A stretch of 64,000 nucleotides of DNA, from positions 124,001 through 188,000 of the forward strand of contig NZ_CP084627.1 of assembly GCF_022878925.1 (NCBI RefSeq), read 5' to 3'. This DNA comes from Caballeronia sp. TF1N1. GTDB lineage: Bacteria; Pseudomonadota; Gammaproteobacteria; Burkholderiales; Burkholderiaceae. Below, in pieces: positions 1 through 9,308 of this stretch (positions within the stretch are counted from its first letter, which is position 1; each line of letters begins with the position of its first letter). The translations under genes were made by a program, and so were the position numbers. Under the pieces are notes generated by a model. The model was not told the DNA's origin. It saw only the letters and a program-made list of their open reading frames with translations, and did not search any database.

Positions 1-1304
<1,304 letters not shown>

Positions 1305-1409
1305 GGTTATTTTCCTTGGGCTGATCTGGGTTTGATGCAACGTTTCCTGAATCTGAAACCGGGTCGTGCCTGGTTTGACGCGCCGGCACGCGCGCACCGG
1401 CTCCAGGCG

Positions 1410-2861
1410 CTAGATCACATACAAATCGACGTATTCATTGACCGGCATGGCTTCGAGCTTTGCCTGATCGAGCGATACCGCGAGGATCGCCTGTTGCTGT
1501 TTTTGCGGGAACCGGCGCGCGAGATTGGTCTTGAACTTCTCGACGAGCAGCGGAATGCCGTCCTCGCGGCGGCGCTTGTGACCGATCGGATATTCCACCG
1601 CGATTTCATCGAGCTTCGAACCGTCCGTGAACTCGACGGTGAGCGCGTTCGCAATCGAGCGCTTCTCAGGGTCGTGGTAATCGGTCGTGTATTGCGGGTC
1701 TTCCACGCATTCCATCTTCGCGCGCAAGGTGTCGATGCGCGGGTCCTGCGCGATCGAATCTTCGTAATCGGCGGCGGTGAGACGGCCGTGGATGAGCGGC
1801 ACGGCGATCATGTACTGAATGCAGTGATCGCGGTCGGCCGGATTGTTGAGCGGTCCCTTCTTGTCGATGATGCGGATAGCCGCTTCGTGCGTGCGAATGG
1901 TGATCTTCGCGATATCTTCGACACTCTTGCCCGCTTCCTTCAGCTTGCCGTGCAGCGTCATGGCGGCTTCGACGGCGGTTTGCGAATGGAATTCGGCCGG
2001 GAACGAAATCTTGAAGAGCACGTTCTCCATGACATACGAGCCGTACGGGCGCTGGAACTTGAAGTCGTTGCCCTTGAAGAGCACGTCGTAGAAGCCCCAG
2101 GTCTTCGTGGTCAAGACCGACGGATAGCCCATTTCGCCGGTCTTCGCGATCAGCGCGAGACGCACGGCGCGCGAGGTCGCGTCGCCCGCGGCCCATGACT
2201 TGCGCGAACCCGTGTTCGGCGCGTGGCGATATGTGCGCAGCGAATGACCATCGACGAAAGCGAGCGACACCGCGTTGATGAGTTCGTCGCGCGAGAGGCC
2301 GATCAACTGACCAACGACCGCCGTGGACGCGAGCTTGACCAGCAGCACGTGATCGAGCCCGACCTTGTTGAACGAGTTTTCCAGCGCGATACAGCCTTGA
2401 ATTTCGTGCGCCTTGACCATGGCGATCAGCACGTCTTTCATGGCAAGCGGCTTCTTGCCGGTGGCGATTGCGTTACGTGACAGCCAGTCGGCGGTGGCGA
2501 GAATGCCGCCCAGGTTGTCCGACGGATGGCCCCACTCGGCGGCGAGCCATGTGTCGTTGAAGTCGAGCCAGCGGATCATGGCGCCGATGTTGAAGGCGGC
2601 CTGAACCGGGTCGAGCTGAAACTGGGTGCCAGGCACCTTCGCGCCGTTGGGGACGATCGTGCCGGGCACGATCGGTCCCATCAGCTTGGTGCAGGCAGGG
2701 TACGAGAGGGCTTCGAGTCCGCAGCCGAGGGTGTCGATCAGGCAGTTGCGCGCGGTTTCCAGCGCAAGCGTGCTCTCGACGCGATAGTTGAGAACGTAGT
2801 CGACTATGTCGACGAGTACCTGATCCGGCTCTGGCCGGACGTTCGAGATCGGTGCGGACAT
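1410..2861 (-). CDS. prpD: 2-methylcitrate dehydratase, MmgE/PrpD family
   Basis: PrpD dehydrates 2-methylcitrate to 2-methyl-cis-aconitate in the cytosolic methylcitrate cycle that removes propionyl-CoA. The protein is 483 residues, the normal length. Family signatures visible are NCLIDTLGCG near residue 40, RWLDFNDTW, GHPSDNLGGILA, the DGHSLRTYRHAPNTGSRKSW stretch, and SFPAEFHSQ. The reading frame is open further upstream, but MSAPISN at 2861 is the first good ATG and sits just after CAGGAATCC. Its neighbours are prpC and acnA, so synthase, dehydratase and hydratase are adjacent. prpB, prpR and prpF are not in the window. Some annotations call this family a bifunctional 2-methylcitrate dehydratase/aconitase. 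Confidence 0.93.
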   Translation of the reverse strand: MSAPISNVRPEPDQVLVDIVDYVLNYRVESTLALETARNCLIDTLGCGLEALSYPACTKLMGPIVPGTIVPNGAKVPGTQFQLDPVQAAFNIGAMIRWLDFNDTWLAAEWGHPSDNLGGILATADWLSRNAIATGKKPLAMKDVLIAMVKAHEIQGCIALENSFNKVGLDHVLLVKLASTAVVGQLIGLSRDELINAVSLAFVDGHSLRTYRHAPNTGSRKSWAAGDATSRAVRLALIAKTGEMGYPSVLTTKTWGFYDVLFKGNDFKFQRPYGSYVMENVLFKISFPAEFHSQTAVEAAMTLHGKLKEAGKSVEDIAKITIRTHEAAIRIIDKKGPLNNPADRDHCIQYMIAVPLIHGRLTAADYEDSIAQDPRIDTLRAKMECVEDPQYTTDYHDPEKRSIANALTVEFTDGSKLDEIAVEYPIGHKRRREDGIPLLVEKFKTNLARRFPQKQQQAILAVSLDQAKLEAMPVNEYVDLYVI

Positions 2862-2890
2862 CGAGGATTCCTGTTTGATTGCAGACTTTG

Positions 2891-3400
2891 TTATTCGGCC
2901 TTCTTGAACAACGCTTCCGACTGCGTGGGAGCGGTTGCGCCCGCAGCCATTTCGGCGGTCATGCACTCGTCGGCCAGGCGCGACGAATCTTTGTCGGAGA
3001 ACAGCATTGCCTTCGACGGGATCACGACGAGATCCATGCCCGTTGCCGCATCGTGGAAACGATCGGCGCCGGTCGTGGTGTCCTGACGGGGCAGCTTGTA
3101 GTCCTTCTTGGCCCAATTCACGGTGACGATAGTGTCACGCTTCATGTCGCCTTTCAGATAGAAAGACGCGCCTTCCTTACAGGTCCACTTGACGGCGCCT
3201 TCGGGAATCGGGTCGGTCTTCGCTGCTGCGGCCGCTTCGGCCTTGGGTGAGCGCTTGATGAGTCGACGTGCCGGAGCCGGGCGTTTGGCCTTTGCCGCCT
3301 TCGAGTCCGTGGTGGTCGTCGCGGCGAAGGCGTCGGCACTGACGAACACGCTGGTGGTAGCCAGTGTGCCGACGATTGCAGCGATCAGGAGTTTATTCAT
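2891..3400 (-). CDS. Secreted protein, probably MliC/PliC-like (C-type lysozyme inhibitor fold)
   Basis: A 169-residue protein with a clear Sec signal peptide (MNKLLIAAIVGTLATTS, cleavage probably after ADAFA), then a low-complexity Lys/Ala/Arg/Pro linker to about residue 55. The C-terminal domain has the pattern WTCKEG, FYLKGD, a short strand ending in YKLP, TGADRFHD, VVIPSKAMLF and a second cysteine in ADEC. That order and the two cysteines resemble the MliC/PliC lysozyme-inhibitor domain; this is fold-level pattern matching, not a database hit. The start is the ATG at 3400 after GAAAGG. It lies between prpC (85 bp away) and prpD (29 bp away), an odd place for a periplasmic protein. If not MliC-like it should be called a hypothetical exported protein. 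Confidence 0.6.
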   Translation of the reverse strand: MNKLLIAAIVGTLATTSVFVSADAFAATTTTDSKAAKAKRPAPARRLIKRSPKAEAAAAAKTDPIPEGAVKWTCKEGASFYLKGDMKRDTIVTVNWAKKDYKLPRQDTTTGADRFHDAATGMDLVVIPSKAMLFSDKDSSRLADECMTAEMAAGATAPTQSEALFKKAE

Positions 3401-3485
3401 CGAAAAACCTTTCAAAACATGGAGGTTGGTAACGGTTGCCGCGCGGAGTGAATTTCGTCCTCGCGAAATTCGATCGCGCAGTCCG

Positions 3486-4661
3486 CTATTTTCGCTTATT
3501 TAGTGGCGTGAACTTCAAATTATCGGGGCCCGTGTAGTTCGCACTCGGCCGGATGATTTTGTTGTCGATGCGTTGCTCGATGATGTGCGCGCTCCATCCC
3601 GCCGTGCGCGAGATGACGAAGAGCGGCGTGAACATGGCCGTGGGCACGCCCATCATGTGATACGAAACCGCGCTGAACCAGTCGAGGTTGGGGAACATTT
3701 TCTTTGCGTCGGCCATCACGGATTCGAGCCGTTCGGCGATGCTGAAGAGCTTGTTGTCGCCCGCTTCCTTCGAGAGCTTCTTCGCGACTTCCTTGATGAC
3801 CTTGTTACGCGGATCGGAGATGGTATAGACCGGATGACCGAAGCCGATCACCACTTCCTTCTTCTCGACGCGTGCGCGAATATCGGACTCGGCTTCGTCG
3901 GGCGTCTGATAGCGCGATTGAATTTCGAACGCGACTTCATTGGCGCCGCCATGTTTCGGGCCGCGCAATGCGCCAATGCCACCCACGATCGCCGAATACA
4001 TGTCCGAGCCCGTGCCCGCGATCACGCGAGTGGTGAACGTGGATGCGTTGAACTCATGTTCAGCGTAAAGATTGAGCGATACGTGCATGGCTTCGACCCA
4101 CGATTTCGAGGGCTCCGCGCCATGCAGCAAATGCAGAAAGTGTCCGCCGATGGAGTCGTCGTCAGTTTCGACTTCGATGCGCTTGCCGTTGTGCGAGTAG
4201 TGATACCAGTAGAGCAGCATCGAACCGAGCGAGGCCATCAGCTTGTCGGCGATATCCTTCGCGCCGGGAACGTTGTGATCGTCCTTTTCGGGCAGGATGG
4301 TGCCGAGCATGGATACGCCGGTGCGCATGACGTCCATGGGGTGCGCGGACGCCGGAATCCATTCGAGCGCGGCCTTGAGGTTTGCGGGCAAGCCGCGCAA
4401 AGCCTTGAGTTTTGTCTTGTACGCCTTCAACTCGGCGACGTTCGGCAGCTTGCCATGCACGAGCAGATAAGCGATCTCCTCGAACTCGCTGGTGGTCGCG
4501 ACATCGAGAATGTCGTAACCGCGATAGTGCAGGTCGTTGCCGGTCTTGCCGACTGTGCACAACGCGGTGTTGCCCGCGGTCACGCCCGAAAGCGCGACGG
4601 ATTTCTTTGGCTTGAATGCGCCCGCTGCGGCGGGTGCGTCGGTCGATACGGTATCGCTCAT
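3486..4661 (-). CDS. prpC: 2-methylcitrate synthase
   Basis: PrpC condenses propionyl-CoA with oxaloacetate; many PrpC enzymes also have citrate synthase activity. The 391-residue length matches E. coli PrpC rather than the longer GltA at 12266-13567 of this window. The family motifs [10 protein letters not shown] and [14 protein letters not shown] are present, the latter with HPVY where GltA has HRVY. The start MSDTVSTDA at 4661 is chosen because AAAGGAGA precedes it; the frame is open beyond it. A 20-codon ORF and the CitE-like gene lie immediately upstream on the same strand, so it is probably part of the same transcript. Confidence 0.94.
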   Translation of the reverse strand: MSDTVSTDAPAAAGAFKPKKSVALSGVTAGNTALCTVGKTGNDLHYRGYDILDVATTSEFEEIAYLLVHGKLPNVAELKAYKTKLKALRGLPANLKAALEWIPASAHPMDVMRTGVSMLGTILPEKDDHNVPGAKDIADKLMASLGSMLLYWYHYSHNGKRIEVETDDDSIGGHFLHLLHGAEPSKSWVEAMHVSLNLYAEHEFNASTFTTRVIAGTGSDMYSAIVGGIGALRGPKHGGANEVAFEIQSRYQTPDEAESDIRARVEKKEVVIGFGHPVYTISDPRNKVIKEVAKKLSKEAGDNKLFSIAERLESVMADAKKMFPNLDWFSAVSYHMMGVPTAMFTPLFVISRTAGWSAHIIEQRIDNKIIRPSANYTGPDNLKFTPLNKRK

Positions 4662-4696
4662 TGCTTCAAGTCTCCTTTCAACGCTCAGGGCGTGCG

Positions 4697-4759
4697 TTAC
4701 TTCTTCTTGAAACGCGCGCTGCGTAACCGCTCGCGCGCGTGCTGCAAATGCTCTGTCAT
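4697..4759 (-). CDS. 20-residue basic mini-ORF coupled to the CitE-like gene
   Basis: ATG at 4759 overlaps the TGA of the CitE-like gene in an ATGA arrangement, the usual sign of translational coupling. It encodes [20 protein letters not shown] and ends in TAA 35 bp before the prpC start. The peptide is strongly basic and would form one amphipathic helix. It has no recognisable homologue. It may be a real micropeptide, a leader that keeps ribosomes moving into prpC, or the remnant of a longer gene. Only the overlap geometry and composition support it. Confidence 0.4.
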   Translation of the reverse strand: MTEHLQHARERLRSARFKKK

Positions 4760-5766
4760 GCCTTGCCGCCTTGCGCCGGCGTGGCGAAGAGCGACGCGTA
4801 ATCGCTTGGCATTGCCTGGCCGGTGGCCTCGGCGCGCCGCAGCACCGACCAGTAATAGCGATAGCTCGCGCGATCATGCAAGGTATCGCGGTGACGCGTT
4901 GGGCCCCACTGCGCGCGTTGTGCGCCAAGCAGTATCTCGGCGGCGAGCGCGATTTCATCGGCACGTGGCGAGAAGGCTTCGACGACAGGCCGTATCTGCT
5001 CCGGATGAATGCTCCACATGCGCGTATAGCCGAACTCGTTGCGCGCGCGCCCGGCGTCGTTCGCCACGATGCCCATGTCGCGCACTTCCGTCGATACGTT
5101 GTGGGACGGCACCTTGCCGTGTGCATGACACGCCGCCGCGATTTCCAGCTTCGCGCGCCGCACGAGCGGATGTTCAAACTGGCCGGGCGAGCGCATGGCG
5201 GTATCTGGAATGGCGCCGTTGTGCGCCGAAACGAAGTCCATCAGACCGAAGCTCAGCGATTCGACGCCGGGCAGCGCCGCGAGCTCGAAGGCTTCGCGAA
5301 GCGCGCCATGTGTTTCGATCAGCAGATGACAAGGCACCGGTTTCTCGATGCCGAACTCGCAACGCGATGCCTCGACGAAAGCCACCATCTCGGCGGCGTC
5401 GAAGACGCTGCGGATTTTCGGCAGCATGACGAAGGCAGGCGCTTTCCTCGCGTGGCGCAGGATGATGCGCACGTCGTCGCGCCACGCGCGGTGATTGAAG
5501 TCGTGAATGCGCACGCCCACGCGCCCGAAGCGGTCTTCCTCGCCGCCGACGAACGACGCGACGAGTTCCGCATGCTCCGCCTCGCGGCCTACTTCCGCAC
5601 CGTCCTCGCAATCGAGCGTGATGTCGAAGACCGGCCCGAGTTGCGCCTGCAACGCGAGCGACTTCTTCATCAGCTTTTCGCTGCCCGCGTAGTGATCGCA
5701 GGGCGGCAGGACAGCAGGCTGCGGGTCGCCGTCAAACAGCACTTCGGCGGGGGTGAGAGCGCGCAT
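4756..5766 (-). CDS. HpcH/HpaI aldolase / CitE-like CoA-ester lyase
   Basis: A 336-residue TIM-barrel protein of the CitE/malyl-CoA lyase group, which cleaves or forms 3-hydroxyacyl-CoA esters with Mg2+. Visible family features are [17 protein letters not shown] near the start, [15 protein letters not shown] (acidic metal-site segment), [31 protein letters not shown] (conserved Glu) and [13 protein letters not shown] near the end. The exact substrate cannot be read from the sequence; malyl-CoA, citramalyl-CoA or a methylcitrate-cycle side product are possible. Start choice is uncertain: ATG at 5766 gives the family-like N-terminus [11 protein letters not shown], but its ribosome site is weak, and the frame remains open upstream with TTG codons. 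Its stop overlaps the 20-codon ORF that leads to prpC. Confidence 0.85.
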   Translation of the reverse strand: MRALTPAEVLFDGDPQPAVLPPCDHYAGSEKLMKKSLALQAQLGPVFDITLDCEDGAEVGREAEHAELVASFVGGEEDRFGRVGVRIHDFNHRAWRDDVRIILRHARKAPAFVMLPKIRSVFDAAEMVAFVEASRCEFGIEKPVPCHLLIETHGALREAFELAALPGVESLSFGLMDFVSAHNGAIPDTAMRSPGQFEHPLVRRAKLEIAAACHAHGKVPSHNVSTEVRDMGIVANDAGRARNEFGYTRMWSIHPEQIRPVVEAFSPRADEIALAAEILLGAQRAQWGPTRHRDTLHDRASYRYYWSVLRRAEATGQAMPSDYASLFATPAQGGKA

Positions 5767-5883
5767 CGTCGGCGTCGGGTCCAATTGGGGGAAAAGGATG
5801 TCGATCTTGCTCAATGCTTCTGATTCGGCCGCGCTCGGGCTGCTTCCGTGAAAGCACGGCAAGCTCCAAACGCGTTCGGATCA

Positions 5884-5937
5884 GGCGCGATGCATCGGAT
5901 GCATTCGCGCCAGCGGGAAGCCTCCCGGCTTCCCCGC
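5884..5937 (-). terminator. Two adjacent hairpins downstream of mdh
   Basis: Reading on the minus strand, the bases just after mdh hold GCGGGGAAGCC..GGCTTCCCGC (5913-5937) and then GGCGCGAATGCATC..GATGCATCGCGCC (5884-5911). Both are strong inverted repeats but neither is followed by a T-run, so Rho-independent termination is not assured. They may stabilise the mdh transcript end or reduce read-through into the CitE-like gene. Confidence 0.5.
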
Positions 5938-5948
5938 GATACTTAAAA

Positions 5949-6935
5949 TTACTTGCCCAGCAAATGCGCCACGCCGTCGCGCTCTTCTAGCAGTTCGCTC
6001 AGCGTGCCGTCCATTTTTTCGCGCGAGAACGCGTCGATTTCCAGACCTTCGACGCGTTTGTACTCGCCGTTTTCGCACGTGACCGGCACGCCGTAGATGA
6101 TGTCTTCCGGAATGCCGTACGAGCCGTCCGACGGAATGCCCATGGTGACCCACTTGCCATTGGTGCCGAGCACCCAGTCGCGCACGTGGTCGATTGCAGC
6201 GTTAGCCGCCGATGCCGCCGACGACAGACCGCGCGCTTCGATGATCGCCGCACCGCGCTTGCCGACCGTCGGGATGAACGTGTTGCGGTTCCATTCATCG
6301 TCGTTGATGAGCTTCGTCAGATCGTCGCCCGCCGCGGTGGCGAAGCGGAAGTCGGGGTACATGGTCGGCGAGTGGTTGCCCCACACAGCCAGTTTTTCGA
6401 TCGATGCGACCGGCTTGCCCGACTTGGCCGCCAGTTGCGACAGCGCGCGGTTGTGGTCCAGGCGCAGCATGGCGGTGAAGTTCTTCTTCGGCAGATCCGG
6501 CGCCGACTTCATCGCGATATAGGCGTTCGTGTTGGCCGGGTTGCCGACCACGAGAACCTTGACGTCGCGGCTTGCGACTTCGTTGAGCGCCTTGCCCTGA
6601 ACCGTGAAGATTTCGGCGTTGGCCGACAAGAGGTCCTTACGCTCCATGCCTTTCGAGCGCGGACGCGCACCGACCAGCAGCGCGACGTCGGCGTCCTTGA
6701 ACGCGACTTTGGGGTCGTCCGTGACGACCACGCCTGCGAGCAGCGGGAACGCGCAGTCTTCCAGTTCCATCACGACGCCCTTGACTGCGCCTTGCGCTTG
6801 CGGCAAATCGAGCAACTGAAGAATCACGGGCTGGTCTTTGCCGAGCAGATCGCCATTGGCGATACGGAACAGCAGCGAGTAGCCGATTTGACCTGCGGCG
6901 CCGGTGACGGCAACGCGCTTTGCGGACTTAGCCAT
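5949..6935 (-). CDS. mdh: Malate dehydrogenase (NAD-dependent)
   Basis: Oxidises malate to oxaloacetate in the cytosol. The 328-residue protein begins [21 protein letters not shown], a Rossmann GxxGxxG NAD site, and carries the substrate-binding [13 protein letters not shown] loop, [10 protein letters not shown], the LDHNRA segment and the catalytic histidine in [12 protein letters not shown]. Length and motifs match the LDH-like Mdh of Burkholderiaceae. The start ATG at 6935 follows AGGAGAG. Two hairpins follow the gene, separating it from the CitE-like/prpC genes. It produces the oxaloacetate used by both PrpC and GltA of this window. Confidence 0.97.
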   Translation of the reverse strand: MAKSAKRVAVTGAAGQIGYSLLFRIANGDLLGKDQPVILQLLDLPQAQGAVKGVVMELEDCAFPLLAGVVVTDDPKVAFKDADVALLVGARPRSKGMERKDLLSANAEIFTVQGKALNEVASRDVKVLVVGNPANTNAYIAMKSAPDLPKKNFTAMLRLDHNRALSQLAAKSGKPVASIEKLAVWGNHSPTMYPDFRFATAAGDDLTKLINDDEWNRNTFIPTVGKRGAAIIEARGLSSAASAANAAIDHVRDWVLGTNGKWVTMGIPSDGSYGIPEDIIYGVPVTCENGEYKRVEGLEIDAFSREKMDGTLSELLEERDGVAHLLGK

Positions 6936-7472
6936 TGATAACTCTCCTGGACGGTGCGTGGAACGCTAGGGAAAGCGCCATTTTATGCGCGTTACGCAAA
7001 GCGTTGATGAAAGACATGCCTGCCATGCCGCCCGCGAAGCGTGGGAACGCCCGGCCGATATCCTGCCGATGCGGCTTCGCGCCTGTATTGGCGCCAAGGC
7101 GAGCGGCGCACCGACGGGCGCGGCGTGACTGTCATGCCATGAATCTCTCGTTCGAGCGAGTTGCTTGCGGGAGGTTTCTTAAAGGACGCGAAATTCGCTT
7201 GGGTCCAACGGCAACGCGCCCATACGAGACGGCGCTTGACGTTGCGAGGCGATAGGCAGGCAGCGGCGCGCGAATCGAGTGGTCGATCGGCGTAAGGCGA
7301 AAGCGAAAGGGCGTGCCTGGCGGTATGTCGCGCGGCCGAAGAACTGACGGCATCTGGCGAAAACCGCCAGGACAAACGCGCCGGTCAGCTCGGTTTCCGG
7401 TGTTACGACAACCCGCAAACCCTTGCTCGACAAGGAGTGTAGGGTTCGTCACAAGCAAAGTCAACACTATCT
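6936..7472. other. Gene-free divergent region between mdh and gntR
   Basis: About 540 bp with no convincing coding frame on either strand; open frames here lack a ribosome site and recognisable protein character. It must contain the mdh promoter (a TAAAAT hexamer on the minus strand at 6985-6980 is a candidate -10, with a poor -35) and part of the gntR promoter. Nothing else was recognised. Confidence 0.6.
6980..6985 (-). promoter_or_regulatory. Candidate -10 of mdh
   Basis: TAAAAT on the minus strand, about 45 bp before the mdh start codon. No good -35 hexamer stands 16-18 bp upstream, so this is only a plausible assignment. Confidence 0.3.
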
Positions 7473-7492
7473 TATGTCTTATATAAGACATA
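7473..7492. promoter_or_regulatory. Perfect 20-bp palindrome, likely GntR operator
   Basis: TATGTCTTATATAAGACATA reads the same on both strands. It lies 57 bp before the gntR ATG and overlaps the TATAAG hexamer that could be a -10 for gntR. GntR-family dimers bind short AT-centred palindromes, often in their own promoters, so autoregulation is inferred. No second full copy was noticed upstream of sdhC, gltA, prpC, prpD or acnA in this window. Confidence 0.7.
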
Positions 7493-7548
7493 GGATTCTC
7501 AGGGAAAGCTCTGGACGCACGGCGCGGCTTTGTGTTGAAATGCGCGGC

Positions 7549-8340
7549 ATGAATTCGAACCCGGCGAGCACGACGAACCCGAACGGCAGCGCGAGCGCGG
7601 CTGAGGCTGCCGCGAGTACGTCGTCGCCTACGTTCAGTCCGCTATATCAGCAAATCAAATCGCTCATCACGCAGGGGCTCGAAACGGGTGAATGGAAGCC
7701 CGGCGAAATCATCCCGAGCGAGGTCGAACTCGCCGCGCGCTATAAAGTCAGCCAGGGCACCGTCCGCAAGGCCATCGACGAACTCGCCGCCGACAATCTG
7801 CTCGTGCGCCGTCAAGGCAAGGGCACGTTTGTTGCGACGCACAATGAAGACCGCGTCCAGTTCCGCTTCCTGCGCTTGTTGCCCGACGACGGCGACGCTC
7901 ATCCCCACGTCAGCCGCCTGCTCGAATGCAAGCGTCTGCGCGCGCCCGCCGAGATCGCGCGTCAACTCGATCTGAAACCGGCCGACCCCGTTGTTCTTAT
8001 CAAGCGCCTGTTGCAGTTTGATGGCGTGACGACCGTTTTCGATGAAATCTGGCTGCCCGGCGCGGTCTTTCGCGGCCTGACCGCCGAGCGTCTCGCCGAT
8101 TACAAGGGTCCGCTCTACGCAATGTTCGAGACGGAGTTCGGTACGCGCATGATTCGTGCGACAGAAAAGATCCGCGCCGTCGCCGCTGACCCAGCGGTCG
8201 CGCGCCTGCTCGATGTGAAACCGGACTTTCCACTGCTGTCGGTCGAACGCGTCTCCTATACGTATGGCGACCGGCCGGTCGAAGTGCGGCGCGGCTGGTA
8301 TGTCACGACCGGGTATTACTATCAGAACGACTTGAGTTGA
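7549..8340 (+). CDS. GntR/HutC-family transcriptional regulator
   Basis: An N-terminal winged-helix domain (about residues 27-95, with SPLYQQIKSLI, GEWKPGEIIPSEVELAARYKVSQGTVRKAI and RRQGKGTFV) is followed by a UTRA effector domain (residues about 105-263, ending GDRPVEVRRGWYVTTGYYYQND). That is the HutC subfamily. The first 25 residues are Ser/Ala/Asn-rich and disordered. The start is ATG 7549 (MNSNPAS); another ATG nine bases upstream (7540) is equally possible. The gene is divergent from mdh and directly ahead of sdhCDAB, so a role in TCA-cycle control is inferred from position. The ligand is unknown. Confidence 0.9.
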   Translation: MNSNPASTTNPNGSASAAEAAASTSSPTFSPLYQQIKSLITQGLETGEWKPGEIIPSEVELAARYKVSQGTVRKAIDELAADNLLVRRQGKGTFVATHNEDRVQFRFLRLLPDDGDAHPHVSRLLECKRLRAPAEIARQLDLKPADPVVLIKRLLQFDGVTTVFDEIWLPGAVFRGLTAERLADYKGPLYAMFETEFGTRMIRATEKIRAVAADPAVARLLDVKPDFPLLSVERVSYTYGDRPVEVRRGWYVTTGYYYQNDLS

Positions 8341-8519
8341 GCGCCGAAAGCAGGCGGGAAATGCAGGGTGGCAAGCAGTGCGTAAGTTTCGCGCAAGCAC
8401 GTAAGGGATACTCTTTTCTTACACGCCTTAGAAGAGTGTTTTAGGCCGGTTTTCGCTGCAGCGCGGAATAAAAAGGCGCTAAAATCGCGGATTGGTGTAA
8501 TAACAAGTTGGGGTCTAGC

Positions 8520-8930
8520 ATGGCTGAAGCCGTAAAAAAACCAAGGCCCGAGTTCCGGAACATCGGGCTTGGTCAACTCGCGAAGTATCGCTTGCCGCTG
8601 GCGGGGAAGGTGTCCATCCTGCATCGCATCAGCGGCTTGCTGCTTTTCGTGTCGCTGCCGTTCATTCTCTATCTGCTCGATCAGAGCCTGACCTCGGAAC
8701 TCAGTTTCGACGCGTTCAAGGGCTTTCTGGCCAACCCCATCGTCAAGATCATCACGCTCGTGCTGTCGTGGGCGTATCTGCATCACTTCTGCGCGGGCAT
8801 TCGTTTTCTGCTGCTCGACACGCACGTTGGCGTGAACAAGGAAGGCGGCAAGCAAAGCGCGTTGATCGTGCTCGTCGTCTCGCTGCTTCTCACGGCTGTG
8901 ATGGCCCTTAAAATCTTCGGAGCCTTTTAA
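8520..8930 (+). CDS. sdhC: Succinate dehydrogenase cytochrome b556 subunit
   Basis: Membrane anchor of complex II, 136 residues with three transmembrane helices (near residues 35-55, 70-95 and 110-133). The N-terminal RPEFRNIGLGQ and PLAGKVSILHRISG segments are typical of SdhC. The heme b ligand histidine is expected in the HHFCAGIRFLLLDTHVG segment, which is intact. ATG at 8520 follows a GGGG-type ribosome site. First gene of sdhCDAB-sdhE; sdhD starts four bases after its stop. Confidence 0.96.
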   Translation: MAEAVKKPRPEFRNIGLGQLAKYRLPLAGKVSILHRISGLLLFVSLPFILYLLDQSLTSELSFDAFKGFLANPIVKIITLVLSWAYLHHFCAGIRFLLLDTHVGVNKEGGKQSALIVLVVSLLLTAVMALKIFGAF

Positions 8931-8934
8931 GACC

Positions 8935-9303
8935 ATGGCAACCCAAAACAGAGTTGGCCCGAAGCGCCTGGTCGTGGGCGCGCATTACGGCCTGCGCGAC
9001 TGGCTCGCGCAACGCATTACCGCCGTCGTGATGGCGGCGTACACCGTCGTTTTGCTGTTCTGGTTCTTCGCCGCACACAGCTTCTCCTATGAAGGCTGGG
9101 CGTCCATCTTCGCCATGCAGTGGATGAAGCTTGCCACGTTCGTGACTCTGCTTTGCCTGTTCTATCACGCGTGGGTCGGCATTCGCGATATCTGGATGGA
9201 TTACGTGAAGCCCATGGCCGTGCGCCTGTTTCTTCAGGTGCTGACCATCCTCTGGCTCGTTGGATGCGCCGGCTACGCTGCACAGATTCTCTGGAGAGTT
9301 TAA
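8935..9303 (+). CDS. sdhD: Succinate dehydrogenase membrane anchor subunit
   Basis: A 122-residue three-helix protein that, with SdhC, forms the quinone site and heme b pocket of complex II. The motif RLVVGAHYGLRDWLAQRITAV and the second-helix FYHAWVGIRDIWMDYVKP pattern, with the conserved histidine and aspartate-tyrosine pair, identify it. It is closely spaced after sdhC and ends five bases before the sdhA start, so the four subunits are surely co-translated from one mRNA. Confidence 0.95.
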   Translation: MATQNRVGPKRLVVGAHYGLRDWLAQRITAVVMAAYTVVLLFWFFAAHSFSYEGWASIFAMQWMKLATFVTLLCLFYHAWVGIRDIWMDYVKPMAVRLFLQVLTILWLVGCAGYAAQILWRV

Positions 9304-9308
9304 AGAAC

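Noticed and set aside
6936..7548. Several short frames on both strands between mdh and gntR
   Set aside because: None has a ribosome site or protein-like composition; the region is better explained as two divergent promoters.
8440..8519. A promoter for sdhC around TAAAAT at 8480-8485
   Set aside because: The -10-like hexamer is fair, but no -35 at acceptable spacing exists, so I did not list it as a feature.
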